Made by a program: the position numbers and the translations under genes
From: Dokdonia sinensis
GTDB taxonomy: Bacteria > Bacteroidota > Bacteroidia > Flavobacteriales > Flavobacteriaceae
Direction: 5' to 3'
DNA: 64,000 nt
Assembly: GCF_003688895.1 (NCBI RefSeq)
Contig: NZ_REFV01000009.1
Span: 62,001 to 126,000, forward strand
Shown here: piece by piece, positions 43,838 to 53,395 of the stretch
Layout: the number at the start of each line of letters is the position of its first letter
Numbering within the stretch: the stretch's first letter is position 1
The notes under the pieces: model-generated
Told to the model about the DNA's origin: nothing
Databases searched by the model: none
The model's input: only the letters and a program-made list of their open reading frames with translations

Positions 43838-46800
43838 TTAAAAGAACGCCTTTAACTGAACATTCCCCGTATGTATTGTACTTGAGTTCTCACTCTTCCT
43901 GCCAAAATACGATACATTTAAATCAAGAAACTTCGTTAGTCTTTTCTGCGCAATAAGGTTCCACGTAAAATTTGTTCCTGGTTGTAGGCCTTCTAAAATT
44001 TGATAAGCTACGGGAGAAAATGGACTTCCCTCAAAAGTGTTGTCTATATACTTCGCTTCTCCAGTTAACGATAACTTCTCTGCATCTGCAAAGGCAAAAG
44101 CGATGCCAAGATTATTTTGTTGCAACTCCTCTAGTTCCCCAATCCTATTCTCTTTGTTCTTAAACTCGTAAAAAGCCGTGATTCTGGACTGCTTCCCAAA
44201 GAGATAAGAAATCTTAGGATTTACTCCATAAGTGTCGAGCTTATAGTTACGAGAAACAAAATTTTCAGCAAAGCTTTCATTCGTTCCCAGCTCGTTCTGA
44301 ACATTAAACAGCCAACTCTCCTTAATCTTATGCAAGAAATTGAGTTGATGACTGGTCAGATCATTCTCTTGTAACCCTGTAGAAAGTAGGTTTTTTGCTT
44401 GGGTCGAAACATAGGTATATGAAGTTGTATATCGTTGTTTTCCGCGATTGAAGAAAAGCGTATTTCTAAAATTTATGGACGCGCCTATCTCATCTTCATC
44501 GTCATTAAAAGGATTAATACTAAAGGATTCTCCATCTCGCAACGTACGTTTATCCAAAATATAACTCGTCTGATTATAAAACAGCGAAAGAAATTTTTTC
44601 AACCCCTTTTGTCCAGACCATTGTTGCGGGTTTAAAGTCAACTGCTGGCTCAACCTGTTTTGGTGCGTTTTTACAAAAATCTGATTGGGCAGTAGCACTC
44701 TTATGAAATCTGCCTCATCCTGAAACTGGGCAATTTCAAACTCCTCCAGTTGTTGCACACCATCATCATTATAATCATTCCACGTATGCGTGCCCTGACC
44801 TTCATCTACCGCGACAAATGTAAATTCCTGTTGGGGTTGGGTACCGCTATTGGTTTCAAAAACCGTGTTCCAGCGTATGATATCGTTTGCAAACCGTTGA
44901 TCGTAAAGCAATCTAGAATTGAGCGAATTCTCATTCGGTCGATTGTCTTCAAATTTTAATGTTCTATAATTAGCAAACAGCGAAAGGCTCGTTTTTTCAT
45001 TTTTGATGAGTTGTGACTTGAGGAAATACGTATTGGACGATGTCACGGGTACGATGCGGTTGTTGCGTATACTATCGCTTTCGCGAAAGCGGACCCCCAC
45101 CTCCACAAACACCTTAGTACTGTCACCCACACCCACAAAACCTTCATACTCCTCAAATCGCTGACTATCTGGCGTCAAAGAATCATTGCTCTTTATGAGC
45201 CGTTCATTGTCCTCCGCCTGAAATTTCCCGCCTACCCAAGCCTTTTTCAACCCATATATCACCGAACTGTAGATGCGAGAAAAATCGGAACGCGCATTAG
45301 TAGCGGTACTTTTTAGGGTGCTTCCCAGCAGTTGTGCCCGGATTTTTTCAGTATTGAGGTTTGCATTTATGGTATGGCGCTTACCGTTATAAAAATCTTG
45401 AAAATCTAAATTTTGATACTGGTAAACCGCATTTCCCTTACGATGATTAAAGCGCAGTCCAGAAGTCAAGAAACTCTGGTCGCCCAGCAACGTTCCATTT
45501 GCGTTAGAGAGTGAAGTGTCTAGATTCCAGTCCCGGTTGAACTCAACATTGTAAAGCCCTTCTATATTTACAAATTCCTCCTGTATGTAATCGTAGTTTG
45601 TAAAACCCGTTAGCCTGCTTGTGCTGTCTTGCGTAAAAATGCGCTGCTCTGCTTCTAGGTGTCCAGCAAAACCATCATTATCATTATCGTCAAGGTCTGA
45701 AAAAAGGTTAACGTCGTTTTTACTTCCTGAGGCTTCAAATTTTATATTCGTTTTTTCATTTGGTGTGTATTTCCCATTCACAACGGCAAGTTGCAGTAGG
45801 GTAGGAGCAAAGAGTTGTACTTGTGGGGCATAGTTTCCTTGAGGAACGCCATTTACAGGAGCCACATACTCAAACGTGCGTTGCAAGGTCGTGGTCGTAC
45901 TAATGATGTAGTCTCCCTGATTATCACCTACGAGACTAAAACGTACAGTAAACAGTTCCTCATCTGGGTCCGTGCTAAACTCAAAGACCTCTACGCCATT
46001 TACTATGGTCTTGCGATATAATACTTTGTTTTCAGAAAAAGTGTCTTCTATGGCACTTGGAGCGATTGCTTCGTCCATATTATCTCCCGCGAGTTGAAGC
46101 ACATCTACTTGTTCTTCGCTTAAATTTTGTTGCAATGGCTGATTCTTAAGGTCGGATTCAGAATAAACGTGAGCCCCTATTTGAAATTTATCGGTTTCCG
46201 TAAAACTTCCTCCCCCGTAGGCCACAAAACGAGTATACCTACGCTCAGAAAATTGAAATTCTACCTGTATACGCATTTCGCTCGTGATGGGGTAGGTGGA
46301 GTTAAACCGTATTTCGCCCGCATTATAATCGATGATATAATCTTCGGTTTCTCCACGTTCTAGCAGGATGCCGTTTACGTACACACGCTCGCTTCCTGAG
46401 ATGACCAGTACAAAAAGTTCGCCGTTAGGTCCTGTAAGCTTATAAGGTCCCTGATTTCCTTCCTGACCCACAAAATTACTTTGGGTAAACACACCGCGCA
46501 CTAACGCTCCAGTAGCAAAGAGATTCGTCTTGCCGTTCTCAGAATGATTGAGATCTCCAGAAAGGGAAAGGCCTTGGATTTTCTTTGTAAAACTCCCGAA
46601 GTATGAATCATTATTCACCAGATTGATATCTCCCGCACGTATGTTCCAGTTGTCCGAAAATAGCTCGATAAAGATTTGGTCAAATTCATCCAGATTTTGA
46701 GAATAGCCACCCTCTTGTTGCGGGATGTTGGAGTCCTGCAACGACGCTCTGAGTGTGACTTTATCATTCAGCTTTCCGCTTATCTGGAGATCGAGTTCAG

Positions 46801-47260
46801 AGTTTAAAGTGCTGTTTTGATTGTTTCCCACGGTGACGCCACGCACGATACTTCCGCTGGTATTTAGGCCTTCAAACGGGGTAAATGTGGGACTGTTTTG
46901 AGCACCATTTATGCTGTACAATCTGTTTCGGATACCTTTGTTCTGGACGATGCGGTCACGGCTGTAAAAGGCATACTCACGAGTCAGAAAATCGGGATAG
47001 ACGGTGTATTGAAAAAGGAGCGTGTCTGGGGTTTCAGATGTTTTCGCTTTAAGCTTAAAAATACTACGTGCATAATCTATGGTGTACCGACTACTATCGA
47101 TAAGGGTACTGTCTGTTGCGCTTACGCGAAAACGTGCTGGATTGATAGAAACCGAATCCAAAACCACAGAATCTCGTACGACCACTTTCTTAGTACGCAC
47201 TTCCTGAGCCGAAAGTACCGTAGTAAAAAGAATGAAAAGTAGGATAAAACCGTAGCGCAT
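43838..47260 (-). CDS. Large outer-membrane protein, probable beta-barrel
   Basis: A 1140-residue exported protein (signal FILLFILFTTVLSAQ). The N-terminal ~330 residues are beta-sandwich-like (GSIVRGVTVGNNQNSTLNSELDLQISG; GPYKLTGPNGELFVLVISGSERVYVNG). The remaining ~800 residues alternate short beta strands with charged loops and end LDLNVSYFGRKSENSS ... GNVQLKAFF, with the terminal Phe typical of outer-membrane barrels. No TonB box or plug was found. The palindrome at 45077-45090 encodes VRFRESDS, a different frame from most copies. It is a conserved flavobacterial hypothetical as far as I recall; function unknown. Confidence 0.8.
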   Translation of the reverse strand: MRYGFILLFILFTTVLSAQEVRTKKVVVRDSVVLDSVSINPARFRVSATDSTLIDSSRYTIDYARSIFKLKAKTSETPDTLLFQYTVYPDFLTREYAFYSRDRIVQNKGIRNRLYSINGAQNSPTFTPFEGLNTSGSIVRGVTVGNNQNSTLNSELDLQISGKLNDKVTLRASLQDSNIPQQEGGYSQNLDEFDQIFIELFSDNWNIRAGDINLVNNDSYFGSFTKKIQGLSLSGDLNHSENGKTNLFATGALVRGVFTQSNFVGQEGNQGPYKLTGPNGELFVLVISGSERVYVNGILLERGETEDYIIDYNAGEIRFNSTYPITSEMRIQVEFQFSERRYTRFVAYGGGSFTETDKFQIGAHVYSESDLKNQPLQQNLSEEQVDVLQLAGDNMDEAIAPSAIEDTFSENKVLYRKTIVNGVEVFEFSTDPDEELFTVRFSLVGDNQGDYIISTTTTLQRTFEYVAPVNGVPQGNYAPQVQLFAPTLLQLAVVNGKYTPNEKTNIKFEASGSKNDVNLFSDLDDNDNDGFAGHLEAEQRIFTQDSTSRLTGFTNYDYIQEEFVNIEGLYNVEFNRDWNLDTSLSNANGTLLGDQSFLTSGLRFNHRKGNAVYQYQNLDFQDFYNGKRHTINANLNTEKIRAQLLGSTLKSTATNARSDFSRIYSSVIYGLKKAWVGGKFQAEDNERLIKSNDSLTPDSQRFEEYEGFVGVGDSTKVFVEVGVRFRESDSIRNNRIVPVTSSNTYFLKSQLIKNEKTSLSLFANYRTLKFEDNRPNENSLNSRLLYDQRFANDIIRWNTVFETNSGTQPQQEFTFVAVDEGQGTHTWNDYNDDGVQQLEEFEIAQFQDEADFIRVLLPNQIFVKTHQNRLSQQLTLNPQQWSGQKGLKKFLSLFYNQTSYILDKRTLRDGESFSINPFNDDEDEIGASINFRNTLFFNRGKQRYTTSYTYVSTQAKNLLSTGLQENDLTSHQLNFLHKIKESWLFNVQNELGTNESFAENFVSRNYKLDTYGVNPKISYLFGKQSRITAFYEFKNKENRIGELEELQQNNLGIAFAFADAEKLSLTGEAKYIDNTFEGSPFSPVAYQILEGLQPGTNFTWNLIAQKRLTKFLDLNVSYFGRKSENSSTIHTGNVQLKAFF
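45077..45090. repeat. Palindrome copy (perfect), in the 1140-residue protein
   Basis: Minus-strand reading RFRES, the third possible frame; + strand right flank GGA. Confidence 0.95.
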
Positions 47261-47398
47261 TACCTGTAAAACTCGCAGTTGAGAATATTATTTTAAGGAG
47301 CTAAAGGTATGTTTTTCCGTTCTAAAACTTTAAGCTTGCTTTAACGCCTTTGGGAAGTCGAATTTCTATTTTAGCACATTAAAGTAAATTGGACGCTT

Positions 47399-48169
47399 AT
47401 GAAAATCATTTCTTACAATGTAAACGGCATACGCGCGGCGATGCGCAAAGGTTTTATAGACTGGCTACAACAGGCAGATCCAGACGTCATCTGCATACAG
47501 GAAACTAAAGCTACCCCAGAACAAGTAGATACAGAAGCTATTGAGGCTGCTGGTTATAAGCATTACTGGTTTAGCGCACAAAAGAAAGGATATAGCGGGG
47601 TTGCCATTTTTACAAAATTGGAGCCAAAAAATGTGGTTTACGGGACTGGAATAGACTCCATGGATTTTGAGGGTCGTAACATCCGACTGGATTTTGAAGA
47701 TGTTTCGGTAATGAGTTTGTACTTGCCTTCGGGGACCAATATTGCAAGGCTGGAACATAAACTAGAATATATGGCGATGTTTAAAGCGTATGTAGATGAA
47801 CTAAAAAAAGAGGTGCCTAACCTTGTCATCTGTGGTGATTACAATATCTGTCACGAGGCCATTGACATACACGATCCTATTAGGAATAAAAATACAAGTG
47901 GCTTCTTACCCGTGGAGCGCGAGTGGATAGGAGACTTTATAGACAGTGGCTTTGTAGATTCCTTCCGCCATCTCAATAAAGACCCACATAATTATACCTG
48001 GTGGAGTTATCGGGCAAATTCACGAGCAAACAATAAGGGCTGGCGCATAGATTATAATATGGTAAGCGAACCTCTAAAAGAAAATATAGAAAGAGCCGTT
48101 ATACTTTCAGATGCAATGCATAGCGACCATTGCCCACTTATGGTAAAATTAAATCTCAGCAATGGCTGA
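47399..48169 (+). CDS. xth: Exodeoxyribonuclease III (AP endonuclease)
   Basis: A 256-residue Mg-dependent AP endonuclease/3' exonuclease of base-excision repair. All family motifs are visible: SYNVNGIRAAMRKGF, DVICIQETKA, VAIFTKLEP, CGDYNICHEAIDIHDP, RIDYNMVS and the catalytic DHCPL near the C terminus (HSDHCPLMVKL). It is divergent from the large envelope-protein gene and followed after 30 bases by an OmpA-like lipoprotein gene. Length and motifs are normal. Confidence 0.96.
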   Translation: MKIISYNVNGIRAAMRKGFIDWLQQADPDVICIQETKATPEQVDTEAIEAAGYKHYWFSAQKKGYSGVAIFTKLEPKNVVYGTGIDSMDFEGRNIRLDFEDVSVMSLYLPSGTNIARLEHKLEYMAMFKAYVDELKKEVPNLVICGDYNICHEAIDIHDPIRNKNTSGFLPVEREWIGDFIDSGFVDSFRHLNKDPHNYTWWSYRANSRANNKGWRIDYNMVSEPLKENIERAVILSDAMHSDHCPLMVKLNLSNG

Positions 48170-48199
48170 GATCTCAAGAACGAATAAATTATTTTGAAA

Positions 48200-49183
48200 A
48201 TGATCAAAAAAGCCCTCATCCTATTAGTTGCAGGAGTCCTGATGACTTCCTGCGTATCTTCAAAAGTGTACAAAGACCTAGAAGGGAAGTACAACAGGCT
48301 CCGCAAGGAAAATAGAACCTTGGAAACAGACCTTTCGGTAGCGCAAAAGGAACTTAAAAAATTGAGAAGTGACTATAGCGCTACAGAGGAGGCTCTAGAG
48401 GCTGCAATGCAACGGTATGATGAGCGTAATAGGGAGTACGCTTCCGCGAAAGCGAACTTAGAAAACTTACAAGCTTCCTACGATGCATTAGAAAAGAACA
48501 GTAGCGCCAGTATCGCCGAAAACTCCAAGAAAAACCGCGAACTCCTCGCCGAACTGGAACAAAAACAAAAAGATCTCGCCGAAAAAACAGCGGCCCTAGA
48601 TACCGAGCGTCGCAGACTAGAGAGCCTACAAAATGACCTCGCAGACCGTTCTGCCAGAATAGACGAACTCGAAGGATTGATCGCAGCCAAAGACGCAAAA
48701 ATGCGCAACCTTAAAGACGCTATCTCAAAAGCCCTAACAGACTTTGAAGGAAAGGGCCTCACCGTCGAGCAACGCAATGGTAAGGTTTATGTTTCTTTAG
48801 AAAACAAGCTTTTATTTGACTCTGGAAGTTGGAACGTAGGAGCAAATGGAAAGAAAGCCGTAAAACAATTAGGAAGTGTCCTCGCCCAAAATCCAGAAAT
48901 CGCTGTTCTCATCGAAGGACATACAGATGACGTGCCTTACGGCGGTGGTGGCAACCTACAAGGCAACTGGGATCTTTCGGCGAAGCGTGCTACTTCTATT
49001 GTAAATATCTTACGAGAAAATCCGTCTATAGACCCAAAAAACCTTACCGCTGCCGGTCGTGGAGAATATGCACCTGTTGCTCCTAATGATACCCCGGCAA
49101 ACAAAGCAAAAAATAGAAGAATTGAAGTAATCTTAACACCTAAGCTAGATGAGGTAACCGCCTTGCTGGAGGATGTAGATTAG
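48200..49183 (+). CDS. OmpA-family lipoprotein with coiled coil
   Basis: A 327-residue outer-membrane lipoprotein: lipobox (LVAGVLMTSCVSS), a long coiled coil (about residues 30-170: LRKENRTLETDLSVAQKELKKL ...), and a C-terminal OmpA domain (LLFDSGSWNVGANGKKAV; VLIEGHTDDVPYGGG; LSAKRATSIVNIL; ANKAKNRRIEVILTP) that grips peptidoglycan. Coding sequence at 48440-48453 is a one-mismatch palindrome (GCTTCCGCGAAAGC) giving ASAKA. The ATG at 48200 is used; the frame also opens with TTG two codons earlier. Confidence 0.93.
   Translation: MIKKALILLVAGVLMTSCVSSKVYKDLEGKYNRLRKENRTLETDLSVAQKELKKLRSDYSATEEALEAAMQRYDERNREYASAKANLENLQASYDALEKNSSASIAENSKKNRELLAELEQKQKDLAEKTAALDTERRRLESLQNDLADRSARIDELEGLIAAKDAKMRNLKDAISKALTDFEGKGLTVEQRNGKVYVSLENKLLFDSGSWNVGANGKKAVKQLGSVLAQNPEIAVLIEGHTDDVPYGGGGNLQGNWDLSAKRATSIVNILRENPSIDPKNLTAAGRGEYAPVAPNDTPANKAKNRRIEVILTPKLDEVTALLEDVD
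48440..48453. repeat. Palindrome copy (one mismatch), in the OmpA lipoprotein
   Basis: GCTTCCGCGAAAGC. Plus-strand reading ASAKA in the coiled coil. Confidence 0.75.
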
Positions 49184-49204
49184 ATAATTGAATTAATAAC
49201 GGCT

Positions 49205-49232
49205 CCCCACCCACTGTTCGGGAGGGGTGGGG
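49205..49232. repeat. GC-rich hairpin (CCCCACCC/GGGGTGGGG)
   Basis: CCCCACCC (49205-49212) pairs with GGGGTGGG within 49224-49232, about 20 bases after the OmpA-lipoprotein stop. It could be a terminator but has only three Ts after it. It resembles the GC-rich repeats at the ends of the DUF559 cassette. Confidence 0.5.
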
Positions 49233-49270
49233 TGTTTCCTCATTTTAAGTCATAACTATAATAACAAAAG

Positions 49271-49290
49271 ATTCCCGCCTTCGTGGGAAT
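49271..49290. repeat. ATTCCCGC hairpin
   Basis: ATTCCCGCCTTCGTGGGAAT folds on itself (ATTCCC/GGGAAT with a G-T pair and CTTC loop), 14 bases before the aldo-keto reductase ATG. It is a short intergenic repeat type common in bacterial genomes. Confidence 0.55.
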
Positions 49291-49304
49291 GAAAAAATCA
49301 CTAA

Positions 49305-50339
49305 ATGCGATACACAACACTACCCACTACAGACATCAAAGTCTCAAAAATATGCCTAGGCTCAATGACTTGGGGCGAACAAAACACGGAGGCCGAAGGT
49401 CACGCGCAATTAGATTTTGCTCTGGATAATGGTGTCAACTTCATTGACACGGCAGAGATGTACAGCGTCCCGGGAAATGCAAAAACGCAGGGAAGCACAG
49501 AAACCATCATCGGAAACTGGTTTGCCAAAAATGGTAATCGTGATAAAGTGGTACTTGCTTCTAAGGTGACGGGACCTAGTCCTACATTTACCCACATAAG
49601 AGAAAATCTAGGTTTCTCAAAAGAGGCGATAGATGATGCACTACACAAAAGCTTAAAACGACTACAAACAGATTATCTAGACTTATACCAATTGCATTGG
49701 CCAGAGCGTAATACGAATTTCTTTGGACAACGAGGATATACCCACAAACCAGATGAGCAATGGGAAGATAATATTGCTACTATTCTAGAGAGATTGAACG
49801 AGCATATCAAAGCTGGTAAAATCCGTCACATTGGGTTGTCTAATGAGTCGCCTTTTGGTGTGATGCGCTTTATGGAAGAAGCCCGTAAAGGCGCTCCTAG
49901 AATGCTTACGGTACAAAACCCTTATAATCTATTGAACAGAAAAGATGAAGTAGGACTTACCGAAGTACTGCAGCGGGAAGATGTGGGTCACTTGCCATAT
50001 TCACCACTCGGGTTTGGCCAACTCACAGGAAAGTACCTGGATGGTTATCCTAAGGATGCACGTGTAACGCTCTTTCCTAACTATAACCGCTATCACAGCG
50101 ATAATGGTTTTGAAGCAACAAGGCGCTACAAAAAGATAGCAGATGATCACGGCTTGAGCCTTACTCAAATGGCACTCGCCTTTGTAAACGATAGAACTTT
50201 TGTGACCTCAAACATCATAGGAGCAACCTCCCTAGCGCAACTTGAAGAGAATATAAATAGTATAAACGTGACGCTTTCTAAGGAAGTGTTAGAAGCGATT
50301 GATAAGGTGCACGGGGATATTCCTAATCCTGCGCCTTGA
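49305..50339 (+). CDS. Aldo/keto reductase (Tas-like)
   Basis: A 344-residue NADP(H)-dependent reductase of the Tas/AKR family. Conserved pieces: LGSMTWGEQNTEAEGHAQLDFALDNGVNFIDTAEMYSVP (split here by the catalytic Asp and Tyr), the catalytic Lys in VVLASKVTGP, His in LYQLHWPERN and the NADPH pocket NIIGATSLAQLEENI. The substrate is not evident; family members act on aldehydes and sugars. It follows the OmpA lipoprotein after two hairpin repeats. Confidence 0.94.
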   Translation: MRYTTLPTTDIKVSKICLGSMTWGEQNTEAEGHAQLDFALDNGVNFIDTAEMYSVPGNAKTQGSTETIIGNWFAKNGNRDKVVLASKVTGPSPTFTHIRENLGFSKEAIDDALHKSLKRLQTDYLDLYQLHWPERNTNFFGQRGYTHKPDEQWEDNIATILERLNEHIKAGKIRHIGLSNESPFGVMRFMEEARKGAPRMLTVQNPYNLLNRKDEVGLTEVLQREDVGHLPYSPLGFGQLTGKYLDGYPKDARVTLFPNYNRYHSDNGFEATRRYKKIADDHGLSLTQMALAFVNDRTFVTSNIIGATSLAQLEENINSINVTLSKEVLEAIDKVHGDIPNPAP

Positions 50340-50367
50340 TTTGGAGAGGAGTTATTTTAATTTTTAC

Positions 50368-50381
50368 ACTTTCGCGAAAGC
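50368..50381. repeat. Palindrome copy (one mismatch), between convergent genes
   Basis: ACTTTCGCGAAAGC between the aldo-keto reductase and acyl-CoA dehydrogenase ends. Confidence 0.8.
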
Positions 50382-50402
50382 GAAAATCTAATATTCACAC
50401 CA

Positions 50403-51767
50403 TCAACTCACAAAAGCACTGTACCCCGTAATCGCTCTTCCCACGATAAGCGTATTAATCTCTTTTGTTCCTTCGTACGAATAAATAGCTTCGGCATCTG
50501 CCACAAAACGTGCGACATTGTATTCTAGGAGGATACCGTTACCACCCATCACCTCGCGCGCCCGACTTACTACGTCACGGGTGCGCATACTGCAAAAGAC
50601 TTTGGCCAGAGAGGCGTGCTCATCTGTAAGCAGTTCTTGATCCTGTAATTCCGAAAGACGGAAACATAATGTTTGCATCGCAGTAAGATTAGAAAGCATT
50701 TCGACCAAGTGATTTTGAATGAGTTGGAAGGAAGCAATAGGACGACCAAACTGCTCTCGCTTCTTTGTGTATTTAAGTGCATTCTCATAAGCACCTCTTG
50801 CACATCCTACCGCTTGCCAGGCCACGGCTGCACGGGTCATTTTTAACACTGCAGCGGTGTCTTTAAAGGAGTTTGCGTTCTGAAGGCGGTCACTTTCTGG
50901 GATGCGACAGTTATCGAGAGTGATCTCTGCGTTTTGAACGGTGCGTAGCGCCATTTTGTTTTCCATCTTGGTCGCTGTAAAGCCTTCGGTCTCCTTGCGT
51001 ACCAAGAATCCTTTTACCTGATTAGAATCCTCATCTCTTGCCCAGATAATCACCACATCTGCAAAAGTGGCGTTGCCTATCCATTTTTTATTTCCGTTGA
51101 GGATCCAGGTGTCTCCATCTTGCTTGCAAGTGGTTCCTAGTCCACCTGCGGCGCCAGAGCCCACTTCTGGTTCGGTGAGTCCAAAGGCTCCTATCCTTTC
51201 CATACGTTGCATTTTAGGGAGCCATTCTTGTTTCTGTTCCTCACTGCCACATAAATAAATGGATCCCATCGCAAGACCACTGTGCACGCCAAAGAAAGTA
51301 GAAAGCGAAACATCTACCCGCGCAAGTTCCATCGCCATAATACCTTCCATTAAAAAAGTCTCTCCAGGACAACCGTAACCTTTATAGGCAAGTCCTGCTA
51401 TATTGAGCTTTGCCATTTTCGGGATGATGTGATGCGGGAACTCTGCACGGTTCCAGAAGTCGTTTGCAATAGGTTGTATCTCATCCTCCATAAAGTTGCG
51501 CACTTTTATCTGAATCTTGCGTTGTTCTGGAGTGAGCTGTAAGGCGAGGTCATAAAAGTCTCCATCAATGGGAGGAAGCTTATGTTGCCCTTTCTTGCCC
51601 TGACTCTTAAGCATTTTCATCAGGCCCTTGAGTTGGCGATCATCGAGTTCGCCTACGGCGGCCATTACTTCGGGGAGATCTATTTTCTTAGAAATTTTTG
51701 CAATAGCATCGAGGTCGACTTCTTTCATTAAAGCAAACGTCTGCTTGACCTTTGAGAATATGGACAT
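50403..51767 (-). CDS. Acyl-CoA dehydrogenase (glutaryl-CoA dehydrogenase-like)
   Basis: A 454-residue flavoprotein. After an ~80-residue N-terminal extension come the domain blocks IGAFGLTEPEVGSGAAG and TWILNGNKKWIGNATFADVVIIWARD, the helix VGCARGAYENALKYTKKREQFGRPIASFQLIQNHL split by the R-x-Q-F-G-x-P motif, and the C-terminal catalytic segment AIYSYEGTKEINTLIVGRAITG, whose Glu and RAITG ending resemble glutaryl-CoA dehydrogenase. It oxidises an acyl-CoA and passes electrons to ETF. The exact substrate is uncertain. Confidence 0.92.
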   Translation of the reverse strand: MSIFSKVKQTFALMKEVDLDAIAKISKKIDLPEVMAAVGELDDRQLKGLMKMLKSQGKKGQHKLPPIDGDFYDLALQLTPEQRKIQIKVRNFMEDEIQPIANDFWNRAEFPHHIIPKMAKLNIAGLAYKGYGCPGETFLMEGIMAMELARVDVSLSTFFGVHSGLAMGSIYLCGSEEQKQEWLPKMQRMERIGAFGLTEPEVGSGAAGGLGTTCKQDGDTWILNGNKKWIGNATFADVVIIWARDEDSNQVKGFLVRKETEGFTATKMENKMALRTVQNAEITLDNCRIPESDRLQNANSFKDTAAVLKMTRAAVAWQAVGCARGAYENALKYTKKREQFGRPIASFQLIQNHLVEMLSNLTAMQTLCFRLSELQDQELLTDEHASLAKVFCSMRTRDVVSRAREVMGGNGILLEYNVARFVADAEAIYSYEGTKEINTLIVGRAITGYSAFVS

Positions 51768-52525
51768 AGTAATTAAGGATTGATTTCCTTAAAGATAGCA
51801 CAATCCCGATGTTGGATTTTAAAAAGAAACGTTAATTAAGCGATATAAAATTTAATGAGGATAGAATGATAAAGGTTCCTAGGGGATCTCTTATTCTAGC
51901 CTGAAACTATGTTATGATTCAGTATGTGGTCCGGGACAAGTGATACGATACATTTATTAGCGTTTACTCGATTTTTATACTTAGAAATAGAAAGAAATTA
52001 TACTAATGGATACAGATTTTTGCGCCTGAAAAATCTTTAGATAGTTCCTTTTTACGCTTTCGCGAAAGCGGAATCCCAATACACACAAACTGAGGCATTA
52101 TTATTAAAATCCCTAGCGTAAACTTGCCTTGCTGCGTGTTGCGTGATCAGATAGGTAGCCTTAACCGCTTATCGCGGTTCAAGAGTATTTTCAGAAGAGC
52201 CGTAGTGGTCAAAGAAAATAAGAATAGAGCACATTTTTAAATATAAATGTTGATGTATTGCGTTTCGCCAAACAAATTTTAAAACTAAAGTCAAACCTGG
52301 GAATCAACATGAGTCGTACGGCGATGTGCTTTATTGAAAGTAAGAAGCTGAAAAGTCAAAATACGTAATGCGTTATAAATTAGCGTTTTGTTAAAATGCT
52401 ATAAGAAAATTCTTTCAAAAAAGGAGTGTATGTTCCCTGTTTTCCTCTGAATAACGTTCACTTTGTCCGAATTTTACACTTGGATTTAGGACATAAGGGT
52501 TTTTTTTGTCGACGAAATACAAGTT
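51768..52525. other. 758-bp intergenic region without a recognised gene
   Basis: No ORF of note and no tRNA-like or known RNA fold recognised by eye. It holds one palindrome copy (52056-52069) and a small perfect hairpin (AACCGC-TTATC-GCGGTT, 52163-52179). The last ~120 bases are AT-rich and likely contain the promoter of the AraC-type gene at 52526. It is the longest gene-free stretch in the window and could hide a small RNA. Confidence 0.6.
52056..52069. repeat. Palindrome copy (perfect), in the long intergenic gap
   Basis: TAC-GCTTTCGCGAAAGC-GGAA, in the 758-bp gene-free region. Confidence 0.95.
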
Positions 52526-53341
52526 ATGCAGTTTTTACACGACCCAAATTTTTCACATTCTTTTTTTCTTGATGTAACAAGAATTGATTATCAACAGGAT
52601 ATGCCTGCCCAAGTCATTAATGATTATGGGTACAGTTATATTATGTTCAGGTACGGTACTATAGATGCTTTTGACCACAATGGAGCACAAGTTGCGGTTC
52701 CTGAAAAGTTTATCAAAGGAACAGGAGATTTTTTTACGGTCAAAGCCTATAAAGAAGCCACGTGGATCTCTATCGAACTGCCTAACCATATTCTTCATTC
52801 CATCACTAAAATACACGGTGTTAAAAATCGAAACAAACTCATTGATCTTTCACTCTATGTAGATGATGATACGCTAGATAGTTTATATCATAAACTTGCC
52901 ACTGCGATGACGATAGAAGATATTACAATTATTACAGATCATCATTTGAGGTCTTATTATAAAGAATGGAGTGTGTTGTATCCCTCTGTAGAAATTGTAA
53001 ATCACATCTTCCATAAGAAAGGTAAAGTCACCGTAAGCGAGCTTGCTGATAGATTTCCCTATTCTGAGCGTACCTTAGGTAGAATGTTTTTAAAAGAGGT
53101 AGGAGCACCTCCCCAGCGATTTGCAAACCTCGTCAGATTCAATAATGCGATACGAGCATTAGAAACTCAAGAGAATGAGTCGCTACAATCTATACTTGAG
53201 AAATTTGACTACTACGATCAATCTCATTTTGAGAAAGATTTTAAAAAATTTCTTGGTCAAAATATAAAGGAGTACAAAAATGAGTTCAACCCTTTGCTGT
53301 CTAATGCGCTAGCTAGAAAATATGTGAAGCTGGATCTATAG
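52526..53341 (+). CDS. AraC-family transcriptional regulator
   Basis: A 271-residue regulator. The N-terminal part (YGYSYIMFRYGTIDAFDHNG) resembles DUF6597-type sensor regions. The C-terminal AraC domain (about residues 160-255) has KVTVSELADRFPYSERTLGRMF and LQSILEKFDYYDQSHFEKDFKKFLG. The ligand is unknown. It sits after a 758-bp gap and 54 bases before the large lectin-containing adhesin gene on the same strand, which it may regulate. Confidence 0.88.
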   Translation: MQFLHDPNFSHSFFLDVTRIDYQQDMPAQVINDYGYSYIMFRYGTIDAFDHNGAQVAVPEKFIKGTGDFFTVKAYKEATWISIELPNHILHSITKIHGVKNRNKLIDLSLYVDDDTLDSLYHKLATAMTIEDITIITDHHLRSYYKEWSVLYPSVEIVNHIFHKKGKVTVSELADRFPYSERTLGRMFLKEVGAPPQRFANLVRFNNAIRALETQENESLQSILEKFDYYDQSHFEKDFKKFLGQNIKEYKNEFNPLLSNALARKYVKLDL

Positions 53342-53395
53342 AAGAAATCTTTTTTAACGCAAATATTTTATAAACTAAACTTAATAAACTGCAAC

